DNA from: a virus
Direction: 5' to 3' (one strand)
Virus record (IMG/VR): IMGVR_UViG_3300046462_000508
Coordinates: 1 to 39,688 of that record
Length of the DNA stretch: 39,688 nt
How positions within the stretch are numbered: the first letter of the stretch is position 1; each line of letters starts with the position of its first letter. The translations under genes and the position numbers were made by a program. Of this stretch, positions 29,515 through 35,304 are shown one piece after another. A model generated the notes under the pieces. It saw only the letters and a program-made list of their open reading frames with translations. It was not told the origin of the DNA and made no database searches.

Positions 29515-29555
29515 ATCTTGGCACGCTTTAAAGCGACGTGTCAAGGATGCAACAG
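29515..29555 (-). promoter_or_regulatory. early promoter before the 203-aa gene
   Basis: CTGTTGCATCCTTGACA, 18-bp spacer containing CGCTTTAAAGCG, CAAGAT -10; then the GCCAGCAAAAC leader and CGGAAGG. Confidence 0.75.
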
Positions 29556-29564
29556 GCATCGGGG

Positions 29565-29597
29565 AAAGCGAGCTAAGACCAGGGCCTTAGCCCGCTA
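29565..29597 (-). terminator. terminator after the SprT-like gene
   Basis: GCGGGCTAAG / CTTAGCTCGC (one G-T pair), minus-strand tail TTTC. Confidence 0.75.
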
Positions 29598-29601
29598 ACC
29601 G

Positions 29602-30681
29602 CTACGCGGGCAAGAGAGCGCTTAGCGCGTCATCCAGCGCGGAGACACGCTCCGCCAGAGCTTCCGCCGTTTCCCAGACCTCAAGCGCGTCTTCCGGGTA
29701 CCGCTCCGCGTCGCCGAGTCGCGACGGGTACGGCATGAACGCGACCCAATCGGCAGCCTCACGGGCACTGTCCAGAGCCTTGACGACGGTTGCCGGAATG
29801 ACCGGCTTAGGGGCGCGCTTAGCGACCGCCTTAACGGCCGTGGCGACGGCCGTAGCGACGGCCGGAAGGAAGCCACGTGCCCGCGACCACTCGCGACGCT
29901 TGACCAAGCTTTCATCCATGCTCTTGACCTCTGCCTCAATCAGGTAATCGGGGCGACGGCCGCCGCTGTAACGCGGGTCATTCCCCCACCACCGATCGGC
30001 CAGAGCTTCCGCGTACTGCGGAGACGAGAGCGGAGTACCGCAAGCGCAGATAGGCATACCGAGGTCAAGGTTTTTCGCGGTGGCACGGGCGATGAAACCG
30101 CAACCGGGATTGATGCACTCAAGCTTGAGCATTGCCGTTGCCTGCTTAGGGCGGCCGGAATGCTGCTTACCGCCGTCACCGTCCGCCGATGCGTTACCGT
30201 CAGGCTTGACCGGGTCATTCTTCGGAGGGCGCTTCAGCGCCATAATCCGAGTAGCCGAGTGCGGGAATGGGCCAAGGGTGGCCGCGACCATGCGCAGGAA
30301 GTGCTTAAGCTCATCGCTGGCAGGGGTTGAGGTCATCGGCGAGAGGAAACCGAACGCCAGGGCATCCCGCTTAAAACCGGGGCCATGCCCATCCTGGCAA
30401 TCGGACGCCGCGTGAATGAGTTCATGCGCGAGGGTTTCCAGCACGTCAACCGGGTTGTCCCACTCGGGAGAGATGAAAATCTCGTTCACGTTGCCGGAGG
30501 ATGCGAGCCGCACATAGCAGCAACCCATGACCTTTGCCGATTCCGGCCCGCCGCCAGGCTTGAAACCGACGCTGATATGCACGTCGGTCGGGACCTCAAC
30601 CCCTGCCGCTGCGTATCGCTTCATCATGAGCTTCCGGGCCGCGTGCAACCAAGCTTCCCGCGTCTTGTATGCGCTAGGCAT
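29602..30681 (-). CDS. SprT-like zinc metalloprotease-domain protein
   Basis: 359 aa. Residues ~10-125 form a SprT-like domain: active-site HELIH in VLETLAHELIHAASDCQDGH, third ligand in GHGPGFKRDALAFGF. Residues ~180-215 hold a zinc ribbon (CINPGCGFIA ... MPICACGTPL), as in SPRTN/SprT proteins. A Lys/Asp-rich linker lies between, and an Ala-rich helical tail follows. SprT domains act on DNA-bound proteins; phage copies occur in early regions. Own promoter with CGCTTTAAAGCG in the spacer (30731-30771). Terminator at 29568-29595. Confidence 0.85.
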   Translation of the reverse strand: MPSAYKTREAWLHAARKLMMKRYAAAGVEVPTDVHISVGFKPGGGPESAKVMGCCYVRLASSGNVNEIFISPEWDNPVDVLETLAHELIHAASDCQDGHGPGFKRDALAFGFLSPMTSTPASDELKHFLRMVAATLGPFPHSATRIMALKRPPKNDPVKPDGNASADGDGGKQHSGRPKQATAMLKLECINPGCGFIARATAKNLDLGMPICACGTPLSSPQYAEALADRWWGNDPRYSGGRRPDYLIEAEVKSMDESLVKRREWSRARGFLPAVATAVATAVKAVAKRAPKPVIPATVVKALDSAREAADWVAFMPYPSRLGDAERYPEDALEVWETAEALAERVSALDDALSALLPA

Positions 30682-30730
30682 CTACGTTCCTTCCGTTCGA
30701 GCCGATGGGGTGTCTTGCTGGCGAGGCAAG

Positions 30731-30771
30731 ACATTGCCCGAACGCTTTAAAGCGTGTCAAGCGCGCAACAG
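30731..30771 (-). promoter_or_regulatory. early promoter before the SprT-like gene
   Basis: CTGTTGCGCGCTTGACA, 18-bp spacer beginning CGCTTTAAAGCG, CAATGT -10; leader GCCAGCAAGAC and CGGAAGG follow. Confidence 0.75.
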
Positions 30772-31184
30772 AACAGGGTTTGACCTGCGGGAATAGGGAT
30801 GCAATGCTGGTCGGATGCGGTATCGGAAGGCCCCGAAACCAGCATTTGTAAGGGCCTCCCGAAATCACTTTCAGCCCGACCTACATAGCTACCCCTATGC
30901 CCTGAAACGGACAACCATGACAATGACGCGCATTAGCGGTCAGATCATGGCGGGTCAGGGCGGACCGGGACACGGGGCAGTTTGTTGCCCCTCGCGCGCG
31001 TAGACGCCGACAAGGCCAGGCCGAAATTTTTGGCGGGCTGAGTAGGGTCAGCGGCCAGCGGCCTACGGCCGATACGGTCGCGCCGATCGGCCCGGCGCCG
31101 ACAGCGCCAGCCGGAACCGGCAACCCCCGACAGCCCCCAGGCGGGCACCGTCCGCGTAACCGAGCTGCCGCACGCGCACCCCAC

Positions 31185-31214
31185 GCCGGCCGCGAGCTGT
31201 AAAGCACGCCGCGG
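31185..31214 (+). repeat. 30-bp composite repeat
   Basis: GCCGGCC-5-CTGTAAAG-4-CCGCGG upstream of the iteron array. Confidence 0.85.
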
Positions 31215-31240
31215 CTCGTTGACGAACATGCGCCAGCTCC

Positions 31241-31270
31241 GCCGGCCACGAGCTGTAAAGCAGCCCGCGG
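31241..31270 (+). repeat. 30-bp composite repeat
   Basis: GCCGGCC-5-CTGTAAAG-4-CCGCGG, 56 bp after the previous copy, directly before the gp10-end fragment. Confidence 0.85.
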
Positions 31271-31272
31271 AA

Positions 31273-31300
31273 CTACTCCCCCAGGTCAACGTTGCTGCGG
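31273..31300 (-). pseudogene. fragment resembling the 3' end of the gp10-like gene
   Basis: CCGCGGAACTACTC-x-CCCAGGTC (31265-31287) matches 12837-12859 in 22 of 23 positions, including the last codons DLGE and TAG plus the repeat block after it. Only the end is present, so it looks like a leftover of a cassette exchange or a small gene ending the same way. Confidence 0.4.
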
Positions 31301-31402
31301 CGGGTCCACCACGCGGGCACGACCCGGCCCGCAACGCCACCACAGGGCCGGGGCTCGCCGGTTGGCATCCCGCACCACAGGCCAGGCGACGGCACCGCCC
31401 CA

Positions 31403-31526
31403 GAAACGGGCTCAGAAATGGGCTCAGAAATGAGCTCGAAAACGGGCCTCAAAACGGCCCCGGAAACGGGCCTCAAAACGTGGCCTCGAAACCTGCGGGC
31501 GAAACGGCCCCGGAAACGCGGACCCG
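31403..31526. repeat. iteron-like tandem array, ten ~12-bp units
   Basis: Consensus RAAACGGGCCTC; unit lengths 12,12,12,12,12,12,13,13,12,14. Period follows about one helical turn. Reading frames through it give repeated tetrapeptides, which reflects the DNA period rather than a real protein. Confidence 0.75.
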
Positions 31527-31575
31527 TCAGGAGACCCCTTTGGAGCCACCCCCGGCACCCCTCCGCAGACCCCAC

Positions 31576-31617
31576 CTGTTTCGTCCTTGACAGGCGACGT
31601 GTCAAGGGTGCTACAGT
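31576..31617 (+). promoter_or_regulatory. promoter of the 31.7 kb plus operon with inverted operator
   Basis: TTGACA (31587), 18-bp spacer, CTACAG (31611). Half sites CTGTTTCGTCCTTGACA and TGTCAAGGGTGCTACAG face each other with a 7-nt gap. Confidence 0.75.
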
Positions 31618-31655
31618 TCTTTTCGCCAGCCCGACACCACCCCCCGGAGGTAGGC

Positions 31656-31847
31656 ATGGGATACACGCTCGAAACTGCCTTGGCCTCGATCGACGCATAC
31701 AAGCAATACCCCGCATACACGGCCGCCGTGAAGCGGCTGACCATCATCGCGGAGCACAACCCTCGCGGGTTGTACGGCGAGTCAGCGCGAATCCGAGAAG
31801 CGCTCTACGTGTACGACCAGGGTTTCAACTACGGAAAGGCCGCTTAG
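31656..31847 (+). CDS. hypothetical small early protein (63 aa)
   Basis: GGAGG 5 nt before ATG. All-helical: ETALASIDAYKQYPAYTAAV, KRLTIIAEHNPRGLYGESAR, IREALYVYDQGFNYG. First gene of the plus operon, 39 nt downstream of the -10 of the operator-overlapped promoter at 31576-31617. No family recognised; first genes behind such promoters are often regulators or host-takeover proteins, which is inference only. Confidence 0.62.
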   Translation: MGYTLETALASIDAYKQYPAYTAAVKRLTIIAEHNPRGLYGESARIREALYVYDQGFNYGKAA

Positions 31848-31848
31848 C

Positions 31849-32094
31849 GTGGCAAGCCTCATTGATGACGCCTTCGACCAGATCGGGCGCCTCTTCGCTG
31901 AGAACGTCGAGCTGCACATGTTCGTGGAAAGCCTGGCAACCGAGTGGGCCGTGCAGCTCGAAGACGGAGAGGTCATCGGCATCTACAGCACGGAAGCACA
32001 CGCCGTGTTCGCTCTCGCCGAGTTCGACCAGGACCACCCGGACATCCCCGCGTTCATTGTCTCCCGGCCTGTCGGCCAATGGGTCAAGTCCTGA
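31849..32094 (+). CDS. hypothetical small acidic protein (81 aa)
   Basis: GTG start 1 nt after the previous stop, GGAAAGG 9 nt upstream. Helical/acidic: LIDDAFDQIGRLFAENVELH, VQLEDGEVIGIYSTEAHAVF, ALAEFDQDHPDIPAFIV. No family recognised. A terminator-like hairpin follows at 32119-32140, so later genes may depend on read-through or antitermination. Confidence 0.6.
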   Translation: MASLIDDAFDQIGRLFAENVELHMFVESLATEWAVQLEDGEVIGIYSTEAHAVFALAEFDQDHPDIPAFIVSRPVGQWVKS

Positions 32095-32118
32095 CCCCAC
32101 CCCCCCAGCATCAGCCAG

Positions 32119-32143
32119 GGGCCGCCCTTCGGGGTGGCCCTTT
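32119..32143 (+). terminator. internal terminator-like hairpin in the plus operon
   Basis: GGGCCGCCC-ttc-GGGGTGGCCC, tail TTTCTC. Genes continue beyond it, so it may need antitermination or act as an attenuator. Confidence 0.65.
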
Positions 32144-32164
32144 CTCGTGGAAAGAAGGTGCTCA

Positions 32165-32296
32165 TTGACCCAGAAGACCAGCGCCGCAAGAGCCATCAAG
32201 ATCGCGGGCGTACTCATCTGGTTCCTGATCCTTGCCGAGCTGGGCATCGTCGGGTTCCTCATGGCCGCCCTCGTTCACGCGGTGGCCAGCCGGTGA
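32165..32296 (+). CDS. single-pass small membrane protein (43 aa)
   Basis: TTG start with GAAGG 6 nt upstream. One hydrophobic helix (IAGVLIWFLILAELGIVGFL) after a basic start (TQKTSAARAIK), an inside-N topology. Overlaps the next small membrane gene as GTGA, forming a coupled pair. Could be a superinfection or lysis-type small membrane protein; no sequence family recognised. Confidence 0.55.
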   Translation: MTQKTSAARAIKIAGVLIWFLILAELGIVGFLMAALVHAVASR

Positions 32297-32418
32297 ACAA
32301 GAACCTGCCCCCGTGGGCCTACCTGCTCGGCGTGTGGCTCCTCTGGTTCGTCGCCGCCATCGTCGTGTGCGGCGGCATGCTTGCAATCGGCGCTATGGGC
32401 CTCGCGGCGGCCGGATGA
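32293..32418 (+). CDS. second small membrane protein (41 aa)
   Basis: GTG start in a GTGA overlap with the preceding gene and ATG overlap with the next. Hydrophobic segment LGVWLLWFVAAIVVCGGML, then AIGAMGLAAAG. Together with its neighbour it resembles paired tiny membrane proteins in phage early operons. Function unknown. Confidence 0.55.
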   Translation: MNKNLPPWAYLLGVWLLWFVAAIVVCGGMLAIGAMGLAAAG

Positions 32419-32777
32419 ATAGCTGGCACCATGCCCTGTCGGCCGCCCGCAAATGGGGCGGCCAGCCGGAGGATTACCTCCCCATAGAGACGTTCATCGA
32501 CTCGTCTAAGAACATCATCGGCGACAGCCGACACCGCTCGATGTACCACCACACCGCCGGGGTGTTCCTCTGCGAACGCGTCTTCGGCACAACGCTCAAG
32601 GTCGGCCGGAAGCTAATCCCGGTCCGGCTCATCGCCGAACGACACATCATCGAAGATCTCGGCTGGCTCCCGTCCCCCGTGGACTACATCAAGGGCATGC
32701 CGCTTGAGCCGTGGATGTCCGGCGCGCAACGCAAAACCCTCCCCCTGTCCCACCTGCTGAAGGAGATCCCTGCATGA
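32415..32777 (+). CDS. DUF6915-like early phage protein
   Basis: 120 aa, ATGA overlaps at both ends. The sequence MNSWHHALSAARKWGGQPED, YLPIETFIDSSKNI, DSRHRSMYHHTAGVFLCERV, FGTTLKVGRKLIPVRLIAER, then HIIEDLGWLPS follows a widespread phage family I know as DUF6915: WHHAxSSxRKxGG, the RHRxxxHHxxGxF core and the PVR-xGExHxxEDLG end. Many conserved His. Function undetermined. Recognition from memory of the family pattern, moderately sure. Confidence 0.7.
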   Translation: MNSWHHALSAARKWGGQPEDYLPIETFIDSSKNIIGDSRHRSMYHHTAGVFLCERVFGTTLKVGRKLIPVRLIAERHIIEDLGWLPSPVDYIKGMPLEPWMSGAQRKTLPLSHLLKEIPA

Positions 32778-33283
32778 AGCCTGCCCTGACGTTCCACGGC
32801 ATCCCTCTGTCCGGCGAGGTCTACCCGTACGACCCGGCCGCCGTCGTCCCGCAGATCACCAGTGACGAGTTCGCCGCGCTCCTCCGGCCGCTCGTCGGCC
32901 ACCAGGACGTGAAGCGGTTCGGCTGGCTTCAGTCCGTGCCGTACTTCAACGACGGTGAGCCGTGCGAGTTCGGCGCCTACGGCGTGTGGGTCCAGACCGT
33001 TGCCGACGTGGACCCGGAGGACCCCGAGGACTTCGACCGCGACGCGTTCGACGTGGGCGACTACCACCCGACCATGGGCACGAAGCGGTGGGACGACGGG
33101 CTGAGCCGGTGGGTCACCAAGGAACTTGGCCTCTATCCCGAGGTGAACGCGCTCGCGGTGGCGCTGAAGAGGGCCGTCGAGTCCGGCGCCGCTGACAACG
33201 TGCTGCGGGCCGCCTTCGGGGACCACGCCGTCATCACCGTGACCGCCGAAGGCATCGAAGTCGAGTGGCATGACCACGGCTGA
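32774..33283 (+). CDS. hypothetical acidic early protein (169 aa)
   Basis: ATGA overlap with the DUF6915-like gene. Contains FAALLRPLVGHQDVKRFGWL, QSVPYFNDGEPCEFGAYGVW, and an acidic loop ADVDPEDPEDFDRDAFD; the FGW-x-QS-x-PYFNDG-x-PC pattern recurs in actinophage proteins of unknown role. The TGA is directly followed by GCCGGCC of a TTTAAA-type copy of the composite repeat. The next gene starts 14 nt before this stop. Confidence 0.65.
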   Translation: MKPALTFHGIPLSGEVYPYDPAAVVPQITSDEFAALLRPLVGHQDVKRFGWLQSVPYFNDGEPCEFGAYGVWVQTVADVDPEDPEDFDRDAFDVGDYHPTMGTKRWDDGLSRWVTKELGLYPEVNALAVALKRAVESGAADNVLRAAFGDHAVITVTAEGIEVEWHDHG

Positions 33284-33476
33284 GCCGGCCGCCCTCTTTA
33301 AAGAGGGCGGGTTCGGAAGCGCCATCGTCCAGGCGCGGACGGTTGAACAGATGTTGCGAGAGGCCCGCCCCGCGCGGGCCTCCGTCGTCTACGAGTGCGG
33401 CACGGACTTCTGCGGAGACTGCGCGTGCTGCCTGGCCTGCTACCCCGACTGCTGCGAAGGAGGGTGTTCCCCATAG
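33270..33476 (+). CDS. small Cys-rich (metal-binding) protein (68 aa)
   Basis: Helical N-terminus (AALFKEGGFGSAIVQARTVE, QMLREAR) and a compact C-terminus with nine Cys in about 23 residues (CGTDFCGDCACCLACYPDC, then CEGGC), enough for two zinc sites or an Fe-S type site. The first residues (EPAALFKEGG) are encoded by a copy of the 30-bp repeat. Overlaps both neighbours. No family recognised. Confidence 0.6.
   Translation: MTTAEPAALFKEGGFGSAIVQARTVEQMLREARPARASVVYECGTDFCGDCACCLACYPDCCEGGCSP
33284..33313 (+). repeat. composite repeat, TTTAAA variant
   Basis: GCCGGCC-5-CTTTAAAG directly after a TGA; the core sits in a larger palindrome GCCCTCTTTAAAGAGGGC. Confidence 0.7.
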
Positions 33477-33658
33477 GCGACTATGACGACCTCGGTGAAT
33501 ACGAGGTAGAGGACGACTGGAACCCGTACCAGTGCGACGAGTGCGACCGCTGGACCGAACACGGGATCTTCTCCGAGCTGGACGACTCGTTTGTGTGCGA
33601 CGAGTGCGCCATGGGCTACACCCACGCCTACGGCGGCAGCGTCCGCGACTGCGAATAG
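33464..33658 (+). CDS. zinc-ribbon-like small protein (64 aa)
   Basis: Acidic start (YDDLGEYEVEDDWNP), then YQCDECDRWTEHGIFSEL and FVCDECAMGYTHAYGG: two CxxC pairs about 20 residues apart, as in a classic zinc ribbon. The start is unclear: the only in-frame start codon is GTG 33464, which sits right against AAGGAGG. Followed by a UUCG-loop terminator (33672-33691). Confidence 0.6.
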   Translation: MFPIGDYDDLGEYEVEDDWNPYQCDECDRWTEHGIFSELDDSFVCDECAMGYTHAYGGSVRDCE

Positions 33659-33671
33659 ACCCCCGGTCAAC

Positions 33672-33694
33672 GGCCCCGCTTCGGCGGGGCCTCT
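33672..33694 (+). terminator. internal terminator before the clamp-like gene
   Basis: GGCCCCGC-ttcg-GCGGGGCC, tail TCTCTG. Confidence 0.7.
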
Positions 33695-33710
33695 CTGCGT
33701 TAGGAGGCCC

Positions 33711-34340
33711 GTGAGCGAGCCCGTAGCCACATGGACCATGGACGCCGACGCGCTCTGCCGCGTCGCGGGCAACGTCGCCCACGTCCACAAGAAAAACCCC
33801 ACCCTCCGCAGCGTCCTTCTCACCGTTGACGCCGAAGGGGTGACGATTCTCGGGGGCGACCCGTACGCCGCCGCGCATGACTGGGCGCCGGCCGAGCGCT
33901 TTACAGCAACCCGCGGAACACCGATCAGGGTCGAGATCCCCCGCGAAGGGTTGGACGCCGTCATCTCGTTCTGTCGGCAACACCCGAAACAGGACGTGGC
34001 GCTCTCCTGGTTCCCCGGAGACGGGCTGGTGTTGCAGATCGGCGCGTCCCGTGAGGCCGTTGAGGACGCCACCGGCCTGACCCCGGCCGCCGCCTGGCGC
34101 GGCCTGGCCGAGCTGTTCGAGCGCTATGAGGACCCGTCGAGCGTGTTCCTGTTGGACATGGGCCTCACGACCCGCTTCCGGCTGGTGAAGTCCGACAAGA
34201 ACGAGCGGAAGGCCGATTGGATGATCCGCGACCCCGAGGAACCGATACTCGTCAAGGTCGGCCCCACCTTCCGGGGCCTCATGATGACCATCAAGAGGGA
34301 ACGCCACAGCGAAGCCGTAGGACAAGACGGGCTCTGGTGA
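33711..34340 (+). CDS. DnaN-like (sliding-clamp fold) protein, tentative
   Basis: 209 aa, GTG with AGGAGG upstream. MDADALCRVAGNVAHVHKKN, PTLRSVLLTVDAEGVTILGG and DPYAAAHDWAPAE follow the beta-clamp pattern (helix, then vLltv-x-xdG-l-x-x-at-d). IRVEIPREGLDAVISFCRQH then starts a second similar unit (VALSWFPGDGLVLQIG). Half the length of a bacterial clamp subunit, so it might trimerise or act as a modulator. A copy of the 30-bp repeat is encoded in frame at the domain junction (APAERFTATRG). Function inferred from pattern only. Confidence 0.5.
   Translation: MSEPVATWTMDADALCRVAGNVAHVHKKNPTLRSVLLTVDAEGVTILGGDPYAAAHDWAPAERFTATRGTPIRVEIPREGLDAVISFCRQHPKQDVALSWFPGDGLVLQIGASREAVEDATGLTPAAAWRGLAELFERYEDPSSVFLLDMGLTTRFRLVKSDKNERKADWMIRDPEEPILVKVGPTFRGLMMTIKRERHSEAVGQDGLW
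33887..33916 (+). repeat. 30-bp composite repeat (in clamp-like gene)
   Basis: GCCGGCC-5-CTTTACAG-4-CCGCGG, full form inside a reading frame. Confidence 0.85.
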
Positions 34341-34491
34341 CCGCCACTGTTACACGTGAGCGGCGGAGACAAGAGTCACCCGAATGCCCTACCTGCGCTT
34401 TGGAGCGAGCCTGATTGAAGATATCGGCCTGCCTGCTGCCGATGCCCACTCTATTATGAAGCAGTATCGCTGCTGGCCAACGGAGGTACCT

Positions 34492-34794
34492 GTGAACTGG
34501 TTCGCGCTCTTGACATTACTTCTCAGCTTACTCATTGGCGCTGCTGGACTGCTTGGGTCCATCTATGCTTCAAAATCCAGGGCTTACTCTGGGATGCGTC
34601 AAGCATCTATGGAGACCGAAAAGGCGGCAGGCCCGGTCGAGGTCACCGCAATCACCAAAGAAGACCTAATTGACCTGATGGACCTGATGCGCAGCGAGAC
34701 GAACAGAGGGATCAAGTGGTCTCTAATCGTAGCGGGCACCTCGTTCTTAATGGGCATAGGCGTGGCGATTGCTGTGGCGATGTTCATTCACTAA
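34492..34794 (+). CDS. two-helix membrane protein of lower GC content (100 aa)
   Basis: GTG 34492 preferred over the upstream ATG (34384) because GGAGGT lies directly upstream. Membrane segments: LLTLLLSLLIGAAGLLGSIY and SLIVAGTSFLMGIGVAIAVA, separated by ~55 charged residues (VEVTAITKEDLIDLMDLMRS). The DNA is clearly more AT-rich than its neighbours (e.g. TTGACATTACTTCTCAGC), suggesting recent acquisition. TATTAT (34452-34457) could be its -10. Possibly a membrane exclusion or cargo protein; no family recognised. Confidence 0.6.
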   Translation: MNWFALLTLLLSLLIGAAGLLGSIYASKSRAYSGMRQASMETEKAAGPVEVTAITKEDLIDLMDLMRSETNRGIKWSLIVAGTSFLMGIGVAIAVAMFIH

Positions 34795-34807
34795 CGAACC
34801 AGGAACG

Positions 34808-34815
34808 CTTTAAAG
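34808..34815. repeat. TTTAAA-type core palindrome after the membrane gene
   Basis: ACGCTTTAAAGCGC, the same core as in the three early promoters, here downstream of a stop codon without TTGACA. Confidence 0.6.
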
Positions 34816-34845
34816 CGCACGGCCCGGCACGGACCACCGACAGAG

Positions 34846-34876
34846 AAAGGCCCCCGGCCGAAGCCGGGGGCCTTCT
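34846..34876. terminator. bidirectional terminator between converging genes
   Basis: GGCCCCCGGC-cgaa-GCCGGGGGCC with T-rich ends on both strands; serves the 100-aa membrane gene (plus) and lsr2 (minus). Confidence 0.85.
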
Positions 34877-34913
34877 CGGTATATCCCACAGTATGTAGGA
34901 AGCTCCTAGGGTA

Positions 34914-35282
34914 CTACGCGACCAGCGCCAACGTGCCAGACGCACCGCTGGCGCGGAACCACTCCATCACGTCGGCCGGTATCCGGCCCCTCGACACGAA
35001 CTCGGGGACGCCGTTCCGGCCGCCCTCCTGGCGCCACCACGCGCGGGCCGCGACCGTTTCCGGGTTGACCTCCCGGTTCCGCTTCTGGCCCTTGGCCTTC
35101 GCCTTGCGCGGCCGGGCCGCCTGCATGAACGGGAACAGGTACGCCCGCAGGTGTGTCGCGTTCTCCTCCGAGAGGTCAATCTCGAAGTCCATCCCGTCGA
35201 TGCTGAACTCGACCGTCCCGGCCGCGTCCGACCCGTCCAGGTCATCCACCATGCGCCGGGTCACAATCTCCGCCATGTCCAC
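34914..35282 (-). CDS. lsr2: Lsr2-like nucleoid-associated protein
   Basis: 122 aa from GTG 35282 (AAAGGA 6 nt upstream); an ATG two codons later corresponds to the usual Lsr2 start. N-terminal dimerisation domain: VDDLDGSDAAGTVEFSIDG, then FEIDLSEENATHLRAYLFPF. Basic linker (RPRKAKAKGQKRNREVNPET). C-terminal DNA-binding domain: VAARAWWRQEG, PEFVSRGRIPADVMEWFRAS. Here GRNGVP and SRGRIP flank the usual position of the AT-hook-like RGR loop; SRGRIP retains it. Phage Lsr2 can silence AT-rich host or phage DNA or mimic the host protein. Confidence 0.93.
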   Translation of the reverse strand: MDMAEIVTRRMVDDLDGSDAAGTVEFSIDGMDFEIDLSEENATHLRAYLFPFMQAARPRKAKAKGQKRNREVNPETVAARAWWRQEGGRNGVPEFVSRGRIPADVMEWFRASGASGTLALVA

Positions 35283-35304
35283 TACCAATCCTTTCGGGGG
35301 GTCT

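Larger units (their letters stand above)
30772..31575. other. gene-free region with structured DNA, candidate replication origin
   Basis: No convincing gene. Holds an AATGCTGGT...ACCAGCATT stem (30802-30848), GGGGCA/TGCCCC, an A/T tract (CGAAATTTTTGG near 31020), two 30-bp composite repeats (31185-31270) and ten tandem 12-bp repeats (31403-31526). Lies between divergent operons. Confidence 0.5.

Noticed and set aside
31403-31526. CRISPR array
   Set aside because: Units are 12 bp and directly adjacent with no spacers; no cas genes.
31219-31590. Plus-strand reading frames through the 12-bp array (repeated NGxxNGxx or ETGSEM-type peptides)
   Set aside because: Tandem DNA repeats with a period divisible by three keep several frames open; no ribosome site and no plausible protein. 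Treated as an iteron-like array.
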